A stretch of DNA of 56,955 nucleotides from CAXMST01 sp963790085. Its GTDB lineage: Bacteria > Actinomycetota > Thermoleophilia > Solirubrobacterales > 70-9. The notes beneath the pieces are model-generated. The model searched no databases. It saw only the letters and a list, made by a program, of their open reading frames with translations, and was not told the DNA's origin. The DNA is taken from assembly GCA_963790085.1 (NCBI GenBank), contig CAWBNH010000002.1, forward strand, positions 1 through 56,955, read 5' to 3'. The translations under genes were made by a program, and so were the position numbers. This document shows, piece after piece, positions 7,522 to 15,950 of this stretch; the first letter of the stretch is position 1, and every line of letters begins with the position of its first letter.

Positions 7522-9888
7522 CTACGCGGCGCGCTCGCGGACGATCTCGGCGACGTCGATTCGGCGGACCGCCCGCAGGCCCGGGATCTGGGAGAGCAGC
7601 GCGACGATCAGGATCGCGACCGAGGAGAGAACCAGCGTCGATGCCCGCATCTGCAGGGTGAAGTCGAATTGGTCGCTGGAGAACGAACCGAGAAACAGGT
7701 CGGCGACCAGGTAGCCCGCGATCAGGCCTGGGGCGATCCCCAGCAGCGTCACCAGGACGTTCTCGGCGGTGATCGTCCGGGCCAGCGTCCGGTACGGGGT
7801 GCCGGCCGCGCGCAGCGTCGCGAGCTCGACCGAGCGCTCGGCGATGTTCGAGTTCATCGAGTTGAACATCAGGGCAAAGGCCATCGCCCCGCCGAAGACG
7901 AGCATCACCCCGATGAACGCGTAGTAGAGCCCCAGGTACTGGTCGACCGTGTCGAGCAGCGCCTGGGAGTCCTCGTAGGCGACGACCCCCGGCAGCTCGC
8001 TGAGCCTGGCCCGCATCCGGTCGCGATCGACGCCGGGGGCGAAGCTGACCAGCGCCGAGTTGCCGGCGCCCGCCCGCGATCCGGCCACGGCTCGGGCAGC
8101 GTCCAGCGACGCGTAGGCGTAGGTGCCGAGCGGCTCGGAGACGAAGCCCGCGATCGGGGCACCGGCACGTGTGCCGGTGCCGGGAACGCCCACCCGGACC
8201 TGATCGCCGGTCCCGACCTCGAGCTCGCCGGCCAGCGCCTGGCCCGTCAGCAGCCCGTCCGGCGGCAGGCTCAGCGTCCCTCCGCCCTCGGCCAGGAACT
8301 CATGCATCTCGGTGTCGGGCTCGAGCGCGATCAGCGTCGTCTGGTAGCGGCGGCCGTTGGCGGACAGCGAGGCCGGTACCTGCAGTGCCGGCTCGGCGCG
8401 GGCGACGCCCGCGGTCGTCGCGATGCGTCTCAGCTCCGCGCCGCTGACCGATCGGTCGAGAAACAGCTGCGCGTCCTGGCGCTCGATCTGCTTGAACTGG
8501 CGGTCAACGAGGATCTGCGCCGTGTCGACCATTCCCCAGGAGATGAGGATCAGGATCAGCGCCAGGACCACGCCGAGGACGGTCGACAGAGTCCGGCGCC
8601 GGTTTCGGCCGATCGACCGCAGCGTCATCCGCCAGCGGACCGGCAGCCGCTCGAGCGCCGGCAGCAGCCGCTCGAACGCGCTGCGACCGCCGGTTCGGGT
8701 CGGCGCGAAGCGGCGCATCGCCTCGGCGGGCGGGGTCCTCGCGGCCGACGCCGCCGGCGCCGCGGCCGCGACGATCCCGGTCAGCAACCCGAAGGCGAGC
8801 CCGAGCAGCGGGGTGGTCGGGTGCAGCTTCGCGAGTGAGACGGGGATCGACAGCTCCTGGGTGTAGAGCTTGGTCACCTCACCGGCGAGAAGCGCTCCGG
8901 TGATGGCGCCCAGAGATGCCCCGATCAGACCGCATACCACGCCGAACAGCAGGTAGTGACGGATGATCTGGCCGCGGTCGTACCCGGCCGCTCGCAGCAT
9001 GCCGATGATCGGCCGCTGGGCAGTCACCAGCCGCCGCATGAGCACCCCGGTGGCCAGCGCGGCGGCGGTCAGAAACAGGAGCGGGAACATCACGGCGAGC
9101 TCCTCGAAGCTCTTGACGTCCTCCTGCAGGGCGCTGTTCGAGGGCTGCAGGTCTCGCGGGAGCACCTCGGAGGCTCCGGCGCGCTGCGCCACCCGGGTCA
9201 GCCGCTCGGTCAGCGCCTCATTCTCGCTGCCACCGTGGTAGTAGACGAGCGCCTGGTTCGGCCGCTCGACCCCCGCCAACTCGGCGGCCAGCCGCTCAGG
9301 TGCGAACAGCACGCCGAAATCATCGGGCGCCGGCAGGATGTCCTGGCGGCTGCGCGCCGGCCAGAAGTACTCGGGTGAAGCGGCGATGCCGACAACCTCG
9401 ACCCGCGCCGCCGACCCGTCCGTTCGGCGCGCCCGCAGCGTGTCGCCCGGCAGCAGGTCGAAGTTCTCCGCCATGTGCTGCTCGACCAGCACCCCGTTCG
9501 CTCGCGCCGGATCGAGGTAGGTGCCCTGCTCGACCTCGACCATGCCGACGCTCGGCTGGCCGTCGGTCGGCATGCCAACCGCGCGGCCGAGGAGCTTGGT
9601 GGCGCCGACCTGCAGCGGCACGTCCGCCTGAACCCTGCTCGTCACCGCCTCGACCCCGGAGCTCGAGCGGGCCTCGGCCGCGATCCGCCCAGTCCTTCCC
9701 CCGGTCACCGTCAGGTTGGCGAGACGGAAGTCCTCGTAGGCCTGACGGTAGGAGGCGTCGAGGTTGCGGAAGGCGTCATAGCTGGCGCCGAACAGAGTCA
9801 CGCCGAGGAAGATCGTCAGCGCGATCGCCCCGAACTGCCCCCACTGACGGCGCAGATCCCGCCTCAGCTTGATCCGCAGCACGCTCAC
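7522..9888 (-). CDS. Large FtsX/MacB-type ABC transporter permease
   Basis: This 788-residue permease has two FtsX modules. Residue ~20-40 is the first membrane helix, followed by a large extracytoplasmic MacB-like domain (~50-255), three helices (~260-390), a short cytoplasmic link, another helix (~435-457), a second extracytoplasmic domain and three C-terminal helices (~660-780). Such permeases act by mechanotransmission with a dedicated ATPase, moving lipids, lipoproteins or peptides out of the membrane rather than through a channel. The ATPase gene lies 52 nt upstream in the same operon, behind a WS/DGAT gene. The GTG start is the first codon after a GC-rich gap. Substrate is not evident. 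Confidence 0.9.
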   Translation of the reverse strand: MSVLRIKLRRDLRRQWGQFGAIALTIFLGVTLFGASYDAFRNLDASYRQAYEDFRLANLTVTGGRTGRIAAEARSSSGVEAVTSRVQADVPLQVGATKLLGRAVGMPTDGQPSVGMVEVEQGTYLDPARANGVLVEQHMAENFDLLPGDTLRARRTDGSAARVEVVGIAASPEYFWPARSRQDILPAPDDFGVLFAPERLAAELAGVERPNQALVYYHGGSENEALTERLTRVAQRAGASEVLPRDLQPSNSALQEDVKSFEELAVMFPLLFLTAAALATGVLMRRLVTAQRPIIGMLRAAGYDRGQIIRHYLLFGVVCGLIGASLGAITGALLAGEVTKLYTQELSIPVSLAKLHPTTPLLGLAFGLLTGIVAAAAPAASAARTPPAEAMRRFAPTRTGGRSAFERLLPALERLPVRWRMTLRSIGRNRRRTLSTVLGVVLALILILISWGMVDTAQILVDRQFKQIERQDAQLFLDRSVSGAELRRIATTAGVARAEPALQVPASLSANGRRYQTTLIALEPDTEMHEFLAEGGGTLSLPPDGLLTGQALAGELEVGTGDQVRVGVPGTGTRAGAPIAGFVSEPLGTYAYASLDAARAVAGSRAGAGNSALVSFAPGVDRDRMRARLSELPGVVAYEDSQALLDTVDQYLGLYYAFIGVMLVFGGAMAFALMFNSMNSNIAERSVELATLRAAGTPYRTLARTITAENVLVTLLGIAPGLIAGYLVADLFLGSFSSDQFDFTLQMRASTLVLSSVAILIVALLSQIPGLRAVRRIDVAEIVRERAA

Positions 9889-9940
9889 CGGCGCACCGCC
9901 TCAGCACCTCGTCTCCGCTTCGAGCGTGGGAACCGGTCGC

Positions 9941-10669
9941 TCACCACTCGAGCAGCTCGGCATCGAGCGGGTCGTCGTTGCGCTCATCGGAGACGATCCG
10001 ACCGTCGCGCATCCGCAGCACGCGGTCGGCCATCGCGGCGATCGCGGCGTTGTGGGTGACGAGCAGCACGGTTTGATCGAGCTCTCGGCTGACCGCGTGC
10101 AGCAGCGCGAGCACCCGGCGCCCCGTCTCGAGATCGAGCGCTCCGGTCGGCTCGTCGCCGAGCAGAATCCGCGGGCCGCCGACCAGCGCCCGCGCGACGG
10201 CGACACGCTGCTGCTCACCTCCGGACAGCTGCGCGGGGAAGTGATCGAGGCGGTCCCCGAGGCCGACCCGCTCGAGCATCTCCACGGACCGCTGCTCGGC
10301 GCCGGCCAGCTCGGCGATCAGCTGCACGTTCTCGAGCGCCGTCAGGGTGGGAATCAGGTTGAAGAACTGAAAGATGAAGCCGACAGTCTCGCGACGGAAC
10401 CGGGTCCGCCCCTCTTCATCGAGCTCGGATACATCCTGGCTCCCGACGACGACCGACCCTGAAGTTGCCGGCTCGATCCCGCCGATCACGTTCAGCAGCG
10501 TCGTCTTCCCCGAGCCGCTCGGCCCGAGCAGGACCACGAACTCCTCGGGGCGCACCTCGAGGTCCGTCTCCTGCAGGGCGTGAACGGCAAGCTCCCCCTC
10601 GCCGTAGGTCTTGCTCACACCCTGAAGCCGCACCGCAAGCTCGGTACCGGCATCGGCGGAGACGGTCAC
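9941..10669 (-). CDS. MacB/LolD-type ABC transporter ATP-binding protein
   Basis: The 242-residue ATPase carries Walker A GPSGSGKTT (49-57), signature LSGGEQQR (148-155) and Walker B ILLGDEP (168-174), with the GDEPTGALD form typical of the MacB/LolD/FtsE class. It pairs with the large FtsX permease immediately downstream. Its GTG start comes only 4 nt after the WS/DGAT stop, indicating translational coupling between lipid synthesis and export components. Complete and without odd residues. Confidence 0.93.
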   Translation of the reverse strand: MTVSADAGTELAVRLQGVSKTYGEGELAVHALQETDLEVRPEEFVVLLGPSGSGKTTLLNVIGGIEPATSGSVVVGSQDVSELDEEGRTRFRRETVGFIFQFFNLIPTLTALENVQLIAELAGAEQRSVEMLERVGLGDRLDHFPAQLSGGEQQRVAVARALVGGPRILLGDEPTGALDLETGRRVLALLHAVSRELDQTVLLVTHNAAIAAMADRVLRMRDGRIVSDERNDDPLDAELLEW

Positions 10670-10673
10670 GAGC

Positions 10674-12068
10674 CTAGGCTGCGTGGGCCGGGGCGCCGAG
10701 CGCTTCCATCTCGCCCTCGAACTCGGCGATGATCTCCCCGGGCTCGGGCACGAGGCCGGCGTCGACCATCAGCCCGACGGTGATCTGACCTGCGTAGCTG
10801 AAGATCGCGACGCTCATGCCGACGCTGCCCGAGCGCGGGGCCCAGACGAGCACGCCGGCGACGGGAGAGCCGGCGAAGTAGACCTGCTCCCGCGGCCCGG
10901 GGACGTTGGTGACCACCGTCGTGGCGCGGCCGGTGAACAGCTCGACGATCCGATGCTCGACCGCCGTCGGCGTGCGACCGATCGCCTCGAGCAGGCCGTA
11001 GGAGATCGGGCCCTCGGGTGAGCGCTTGATCCCCTCCATCGCTTCGTGAACCGCCGCGAGGCGCACGGCACGATCCTCGACCCCGACCGGCAACCGCAGG
11101 AACACGAGCCCGAACTGGTTGCCAAGCTCGGCCGGCAGGGGACGATCGAGCGGCCTCAGGTTGAACGGGACGAATGCGGTCAGTTCATCGATCTCGGCGC
11201 CGCGCTCGCGGAGGTAGTTGCGCAGCGCGCCGGCGACCGCGCAGAGGACGACGTCGTTGACGGTCGCGCCGGCCGCATGGCCGACCTCCTTCACCTGCTC
11301 GAGCGGGATCGGTCGCGACCAGATCGCCTTCTGGGCGACACCCAGCTCCCCTTTGAGCGGTGACTCCGGGTCCGCCGCGCCGACCAGTTGCTTGGCGAGC
11401 ACCGCGGCATCCTCGCGGGCGGTTCCGGCCAGGTCGCGTAGCTCGGAGGGGTTGCGGGCAACCTCGATCGCCTCGTGGGCAAGAGCGCCCGCGGCCCCGC
11501 GTGCGGCCGATGCGACCTTCCCGACCGGTGCGAACAGCGACCCGAGCGGGCCTGAGCCGCCCGCCTCCGCCGTCGGCTCAGCGATCCCCGCATCGCCGGC
11601 CGCCTCGTCGGTGAGCGACAGCAGCACCCGGGCGAGAGCGATCCCGTCGGCGATGCAGTGGTGCATCCGGGTGACGATCGCGGCCCCGTCCCCGAGACCG
11701 TCGACGAAATGGAAGTGCCAGAGCGGCTTTGAAGGATCCAGCGGCTCCGCCATCAGGTCGGCGACCAGATCCTGCAGCGCCGCGTGGTCACCGGGGTGCG
11801 GCAGCGCGACTCGGTGCAGGTGCAGATCGAGATCGAAGCGCTCGTCGTCCTCCCAGTGCGGACCCGATAGCGGCATCCGGCCCTCGACCACACGCTGGCG
11901 GAAGCGGGGGAAGGGCTCGACCAGTCGCGTCCGGACGACCTCCCGGGCCCGCTCCCAGTCGACCGGCCCCTCGAACCAGAGGGCTCCCGTGATCACCATC
12001 AGATTGGTTGGCTCGTCCATGTGGAGCCAAGCCGCATCGGCGCTCGACATCGAGTGGGTTTCGGCCAC
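10674..12068 (-). CDS. Wax ester synthase/diacylglycerol acyltransferase (WS/DGAT)
   Basis: The 464-residue protein is a bacterial WS/DGAT, which esterifies acyl-CoA to diacylglycerol or a long-chain alcohol to make storage triacylglycerol or wax. The catalytic HHxxxDG motif is HHCIADG (136-142). The C-terminal half has the expected NVPGPREQVYFAGSPV segment. Length matches the family (450-480). The GTG start lies 6 nt after a TATCCT -10 element with no SD site, consistent with a leaderless operon WS/DGAT-ABC ATPase-FtsX permease. Whether the ABC pair moves the lipid product is an inference from position only. Confidence 0.93.
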   Translation of the reverse strand: MAETHSMSSADAAWLHMDEPTNLMVITGALWFEGPVDWERAREVVRTRLVEPFPRFRQRVVEGRMPLSGPHWEDDERFDLDLHLHRVALPHPGDHAALQDLVADLMAEPLDPSKPLWHFHFVDGLGDGAAIVTRMHHCIADGIALARVLLSLTDEAAGDAGIAEPTAEAGGSGPLGSLFAPVGKVASAARGAAGALAHEAIEVARNPSELRDLAGTAREDAAVLAKQLVGAADPESPLKGELGVAQKAIWSRPIPLEQVKEVGHAAGATVNDVVLCAVAGALRNYLRERGAEIDELTAFVPFNLRPLDRPLPAELGNQFGLVFLRLPVGVEDRAVRLAAVHEAMEGIKRSPEGPISYGLLEAIGRTPTAVEHRIVELFTGRATTVVTNVPGPREQVYFAGSPVAGVLVWAPRSGSVGMSVAIFSYAGQITVGLMVDAGLVPEPGEIIAEFEGEMEALGAPAHAA

Positions 12069-12074
12069 GGACCC

Positions 12075-12080
12075 AGGATA
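12075..12080 (-). promoter_or_regulatory. -10 TATCCT, leaderless start at 12068
   Basis: On the minus strand TATCCT ends 6 nt before GTG 12068 of the WS/DGAT operon. Confidence 0.55.
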
Positions 12081-12104
12081 GGCGCCGCGACTCCCTCGCG
12101 CGAA

Positions 12105-12629
12105 TCAGGCGATCCAGTCGGCGCCGACCGCCAGACCGACCGCCACCAGCGCGACCCCGGCCGCGACCCGCGCCGGCCTCTCCAGGTGGCGGCGCCCGGC
12201 CGCTCCAAGATGCAGCCCGACCAGAGTGAAGGAGACCGAGAAACAGGCGATCACGGTGGCAACCAGCAGCGGGCTCACGTTGCCCAGGCCAAGAGCAAAG
12301 CCAACGACCAGGTTGTCGAGGCTGAGGCCGGCCGCGAGACCGGCCAGACCCCCGGTCGTGGTGATGCGTTCGGCGAGTCGCTCGTCGTCGGGCCCGTCTG
12401 GGCGCAGCGTGATCAACCCAAGAGCGACGAGCAGCGCGGCGCCGATCCAGCGCCCTGCAGCCGCCAACGTGCCGGAGAGCCCGCGGCCGATCAGCAGCCC
12501 GATCAGGGGAACGACGAACTCGAACAGACCGAAGACCCCGGCGATTCGCCGGCGGCGAGGCGCCTGCCCCAGCGCCCCGAGCGCCAGCGCGACGACGAGG
12601 TTGTTGGCGGCAATCGCCGCCCCGAGCAC
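12105..12629 (-). CDS. MntP-like manganese efflux membrane protein
   Basis: The 174-residue protein consists of two three-helix repeats typical of MntP (DUF204). The first repeat begins LGAAIAANNLVVALALGALG and the second GLAAGLSLDNLVVGFALGLG; the paired N/D residues in these helices are the family's metal-site positions, with the first repeat having AANN where E. coli MntP has a serine-methionine-aspartate pattern. Three consecutive possible starts occur (TTG 12635, GTG 12632, GTG 12629). I choose 12629 because it lies 6 nt after a GGGGAG SD site (12641-12636). That SD overlaps the stop of a seven-codon mini-ORF. Function in Mn(II) export is inferred from the family. Confidence 0.78.
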   Translation of the reverse strand: MLGAAIAANNLVVALALGALGQAPRRRRIAGVFGLFEFVVPLIGLLIGRGLSGTLAAAGRWIGAALLVALGLITLRPDGPDDERLAERITTTGGLAGLAAGLSLDNLVVGFALGLGNVSPLLVATVIACFSVSFTLVGLHLGAAGRRHLERPARVAAGVALVAVGLAVGADWIA

Positions 12630-12640
12630 CACCAACTCCC

Positions 12641-12661
12641 CTACGCCGATCGGGCAATCAC
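12641..12661 (-). other. Possible mini-ORF (6 aa) ahead of mntP-like gene
   Basis: GTG 12661 opens a six-residue frame whose TAG stop overlaps the GGGGAG SD site of the mntP-like gene. A TAGCCT hexamer lies 9 nt upstream. It may be chance; it resembles the other upstream mini-ORFs in this window. Confidence 0.25.
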
Positions 12662-12715
12662 CTCGCCGAGAGGCTAACGGCAGGCCCGACGACGCCTGGC
12701 CTGACTCACCACCGA

Positions 12716-13594
12716 CTAGGGAGGGCCTGCTTTGGCGCCCGCCCCGACACCGACGGCCTGGGCCTCGAGAAGCCACCGCATCGCCCTCGTGCCGCGCAGC
12801 CGGCGGAAGCCGCGCAACTTCAGCAATCCCTCGAGCAGGCTGCCGAACTGCTCGTAGACCACCGCGTTCAGCGCGAGGGTCGCAACCATGACCCGGCCCG
12901 CGATGAACAGCCAGCCGAGGGCGACGGCCGCGATTCCGAGACCGCCGAGTAGCTCGGACCCGGACCGGAGCCTCTCCAACAGATAGAACTGCGAGACCCA
13001 TCCCAGCAGCGTGAACGTTGCGCCGACCACCACCGCGCCGGGAAGCAGCGAAGTCGGGTCGCGAGTTGCGCGCGGCAGGACGAGGGTCAGCGCGAACCAG
13101 ATCCCCGAGTACGCGGAGAGCATCGCGAGCACCGAGGTCGCGAACAGGACCACGCCCCCCGAGCCCTCGACGAGGTGTAGGACGCCGCCGACGATCGTGA
13201 CCGCGACGAGCAGGCCGATCACCACCGCGACGGTCCGCAGCGGGGTGAACCCCGCGGTTCGCGGCACCCGCCAGGCGGACGCGCTCGCGGCGATCAGCGC
13301 GATCGCCAGGTTTCTCCCCGCCCAGGCGGTGGTCAGGAGACCGCCGATCGCGAGCAGCGCGCCGGGCGACTCCCCCCTGCGGAGCGCTTCGTCCACCTCG
13401 CTCGCGAGCGTGCCGCTCAGCCCGAGGTCACCGCTGACTCCGTCACCGACCCAACCCCGACCGAGCAGCACCGCACCGACCCCGACGACGAATACGACGA
13501 GCGCGAACATGAACAGGAACAGCCTGAAGGCGACGGCGCTGCCGAGCACCGAGCCGAAGTTGTCGTGGTCACGCTTGTAGACCCGAACCGCCAC
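12716..13594 (-). CDS. YihY/BrkB-type membrane protein
   Basis: From GTG 13594 the product is 292 residues with six hydrophobic segments and the family-like beginning GSVLGSAVAFRLFLFMFALVVF, in which a helix starts right after a cytoplasmic amphipathic region. YihY/BrkB proteins are polytopic and of uncertain function (they were once misnamed RNase BN). The open frame continues 40 codons upstream to 13714 without a canonical start codon, and that upstream sequence looks coding (...RGWLDRRRAQSAPIDVAVRVYKRD), as expected for the family's cytoplasmic N-terminus. The true start may therefore be upstream and non-canonical. The gene ends 55 nt before the mntP-like mini-ORF. Confidence 0.75.
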   Translation of the reverse strand: MAVRVYKRDHDNFGSVLGSAVAFRLFLFMFALVVFVVGVGAVLLGRGWVGDGVSGDLGLSGTLASEVDEALRRGESPGALLAIGGLLTTAWAGRNLAIALIAASASAWRVPRTAGFTPLRTVAVVIGLLVAVTIVGGVLHLVEGSGGVVLFATSVLAMLSAYSGIWFALTLVLPRATRDPTSLLPGAVVVGATFTLLGWVSQFYLLERLRSGSELLGGLGIAAVALGWLFIAGRVMVATLALNAVVYEQFGSLLEGLLKLRGFRRLRGTRAMRWLLEAQAVGVGAGAKAGPP

Positions 13595-13840
13595 GTCGAT
13601 CGGCGCGCTCTGGGCCCGCCGGCGATCCAGCCACCCCCGCCCCTGATCGGTCAGCTGAGTTGCCCGCTCGCGCCCGCGCGCGACAACGCCCTCATGTTTC
13701 GTCTCGGTGGTTATCGGCCCAGCCTAGATCACCGAATGCCAGCTGCCGGGCGCAGCCGAATCACGATCCTTCGAGTGACCTGAGATCGTCAACCATGCTG
13801 GCGCACTGCCGGACGAGACGAGCCCCTTGCCGCCGAGGAT

Positions 13841-13846
13841 TAGGAT
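13841..13846 (+). promoter_or_regulatory. -10 TAGGAT, leaderless start of mini-ORF at 13853
   Basis: TAGGAT ends 6 nt before GTG 13853. Confidence 0.5.
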
Positions 13847-13852
13847 GAGACC

Positions 13853-13960
13853 GTGATCCACGACACCGGAGTCGACACCGGATCTCCCCGCATCGTCCGG
13901 CGAATGGGCGACCGCGGCCGCTCCTGCGATCGGTTTGGGGCACGCGGAACCCTGAGATGA
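13853..13960 (+). CDS. Upstream leaderless mini-ORF, 35 aa
   Basis: GTG 13853 sits at the predicted transcription start and opens a 35-residue frame, arginine-rich and without recognisable homology. Its TGA (13958-13960) overlaps the ATG of the following gene as ATGA. The following gene has no SD site, so translation of this short frame would deliver ribosomes to the overlap. It is in a different frame from the downstream gene, so it is not an N-terminal extension. It may be a coupling leader rather than a protein with its own role. Confidence 0.4.
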   Translation: MIHDTGVDTGSPRIVRRMGDRGRSCDRFGARGTLR

Positions 13961-14436
13961 CCGGTAGGGCGGAGTTCAACGCCGAGGACTGGGCGCTGAT
14001 CGTCGGGGGCCCTGCGCACGCGGCGCTTCGGATGGTGCTGGCCGCGCCCGGCGGCACACTCCGCGAGATGCTCTCAATCGGAAGGGCCTACGCGGAGGAG
14101 CGCGAGAACCCCGCCAACAGCGAGCTGCTCGATGCGATCGTATCCGAGCAGCCGCCGATCGAGCCCGACCGCTACGGCAACGCCGACGCGCTGACGGTCG
14201 AGACGCTGGGTCGGCTGCGCGAAGCGGTGGCGATACTCGAGCGCACGGGCACGGCGATCGAGGTCGCCGACTACAAGCGGTTCACCTACGCGCTCGCCGA
14301 TCGCGTCGCGCGCACCCACAAGGAGGGCGGCTTTCTCGGCATCGCCGGCGAGGAGATCAGCGAGGGCGAGCGCCGGGCCCTGGAGGAGATCGCAAGCGCG
14401 CTCGCCTACGACCCGGCCGCCGGCGAGGCCGGCTGA
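13957..14436 (+). CDS. Conserved hypothetical helical protein, 159 aa
   Basis: I cannot name the family. The 159-residue protein is acidic and helical, with EDWALIVGGPAHAALRMVLAAPGGTLREM (about 10-38) near the N-terminus and a C-terminal half RFTYALADRVARTHKEGGFLGIAGEEISEGERRALEEIASAL. The HKEGGFLG(I/V)xGxxISExE pattern is one I associate with short actinobacterial proteins of unknown role that sit beside stress genes. The ATG overlaps the stop of the upstream mini-ORF (ATGA) and has no SD, so translation is probably coupled. A degraded permease follows on the opposite strand. Confidence 0.6.
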   Translation: MTGRAEFNAEDWALIVGGPAHAALRMVLAAPGGTLREMLSIGRAYAEERENPANSELLDAIVSEQPPIEPDRYGNADALTVETLGRLREAVAILERTGTAIEVADYKRFTYALADRVARTHKEGGFLGIAGEEISEGERRALEEIASALAYDPAAGEAG

Positions 14437-14476
14437 CCCGGCCGCCGGAGATCCCCCAGATGCCGGTGCCGTGGTC

Positions 14477-15094
14477 CTAGCGGCCCTCGTCGTGATCACC
14501 GCCATCCCCGCGCTGCTCAGCACCCGCTCCTTCACTCGCCGGGTCACCGACTGATGTCCGCCCGGCCCCGCTCGAACGCGAGCCGACCCCCGCCACGACG
14601 AAGGCGCAAACCGCGAAGACGGCAAGGAAGGTGAGCGAACCGAACGACACCAGCTCGGTGATCCCCGGCAGCAGCGCGAACGCCGCCCCGACCGCGACCA
14701 GGGCGATGATCACGTTCGCCAGGTAGTGGCCGAAGGTGAAGGCGTAGACGGCGAGCGCGAAGACTTAGCCGACGATTGGCAGCCGTGCGACCCAGGCCCC
14801 GGCGCGCGCATGCCCCGCCTCGCGCAGGTACGTGAACGGTCCTCCTGAGCGGCCCGACGCCGCCGCCAGGCGCGCGTAGGCGTGGGCGGTCAGGCCCGCG
14901 ATCACGGCGCCGAGCACGAAGTAGAGGAAGGCGAGGTGGCCGGCGAGGTCGATCGTCAGGCCGAGGACGCTGAAGATGCCGCCCCCGATCATCCCGCCGA
15001 TCGCCATTGCGCACGCCTCGCGCAGGCCGAGCTTCTCGCCACGGCGGGCGTGATAGTCGGCCCGGGGGTGGCGGCGGCGGCGCTCCGGCCTCAA
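14477..15094 (-). pseudogene. Decayed APC-type amino-acid permease
   Basis: The reading frame starting near 15094 encodes the start of an APC-superfamily amino-acid permease (GLREACAMAIGGMIGGGIFSVLGL, then two more helices) and runs into an in-frame TAA at 14765-14767, where relatives would have tyrosine (LPIVG-stop-VFALAVYAFTFGHYLANV). The same frame then continues (to 14477) but jumps from helix 3 directly to a sequence resembling a late helix (IIALVAVGAAFALLPGITELVSFGSLTFLAVFAV), so roughly 200 residues of the middle are missing, and the C-terminus is lost. The gene is dead by nonsense mutation, internal deletion and truncation. It lies just downstream of an ABC-2 exporter operon. Confidence 0.75.
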
Positions 15095-15098
15095 GACC

Positions 15099-15950
15099 TC
15101 AGGCGACGAGGTCGCGGCGCCCGAGCATCACCGCCCCGAGCGCAGCGAGGGCGGCGCCGGCCAGGACAAGGCCGACAAAGGCGAGCGGGTCGATGCCGTC
15201 GCGCACGGCCGAGCCGTAGTACTTGAAGGCGGAAGCCCACCGCAGTGGCTCGAAGCTGTCCGCGACCTTGCCGACGACGTCGATCAGGTACATCGCCACG
15301 AGGGTGCCGGCGGCGATCGCCGTCACCACGGAGGCGCTGTGCAGGCGACCGGCCGCGAGTGCCGCGAGACCGGCGAAGAACATCGCCAGCGGCCAGACGT
15401 TCGCCGCCCCGCGCCCGATCACCGCGACGGAGGGGTCGGTCCCCGAGAGCACCCCGGCAAGCAGTGCCAGCCCGGTCATCAGAGCCAGCACGAGCGCGGT
15501 CAGGACGCTGGTCACCAGGAAGGCCCCCGCGACCAGGCTCGAGCGCGACAGCGGCGTGGTCAGGAGGGTGTCGAGCCAGGCCTGCTCCTCGGCCCCGCAG
15601 ATCGCGCGGGAGACCGTCCGCACCGCGAGGAAGGCGACGGCAAGCGGCACGATCAGGCTCAACATCTCGGCATCGAAGTACGCCTCGACCGAGTCGAGAG
15701 CCTCGATCCCAAAGGCCTGCTTGAGTCCCTCAGGGTAGGTCCTCACCAGCTCACCGACCGAGTCCTCGATCGAGGGCCAGGTGAAGATGATCAGGACGCT
15801 GAAGGCGCCGAGCGCGCCGCCCCAGATCAGCGGCACGTAGCGATCGTCGCGCAGCCCGCGCCGCAGCAGCGCCCGCAGGGACGTCCAGATCGAGGGTGGC
15901 TCAGGAGTCGGCGGGCGGCGAGCGGCGGGCGGGTCCGTGGCGACGCTCAC
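15099..15950 (-). CDS. ABC-2 type transporter permease
   Basis: The 283-residue protein has a cytoplasmic N-terminus, then six hydrophobic segments (about 43-60, 105-125, 148-170, 178-200, 205-235, 255-275) in the arrangement of ABC-2 permeases, with the polar AVRTVSRAICGAEEQAWLDTLLTTPLSRSSLV linker (about 108-140) that contacts the ATPase. Its GTG start overlaps the ATPase stop as GTGA, so the two are translationally coupled. Drug, lipid or polysaccharide export is possible; no substrate clue is visible. Located 4 nt before a dead amino-acid permease. Confidence 0.87.
   Translation of the reverse strand: MSVATDPPAARRPPTPEPPSIWTSLRALLRRGLRDDRYVPLIWGGALGAFSVLIIFTWPSIEDSVGELVRTYPEGLKQAFGIEALDSVEAYFDAEMLSLIVPLAVAFLAVRTVSRAICGAEEQAWLDTLLTTPLSRSSLVAGAFLVTSVLTALVLALMTGLALLAGVLSGTDPSVAVIGRGAANVWPLAMFFAGLAALAAGRLHSASVVTAIAAGTLVAMYLIDVVGKVADSFEPLRWASAFKYYGSAVRDGIDPLAFVGLVLAGAALAALGAVMLGRRDLVA

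Noticed and set aside
12630..12720. yybP-ykoY manganese riboswitch before mntP
   Set aside because: The upstream gap is too short and lacks the conserved loops.
14440..14553. Plus-strand hydrophobic fragment ending FTRRVTD
   Set aside because: Reads like a membrane-protein end but is antisense to the hydrophobic permease remnant; probably chance.
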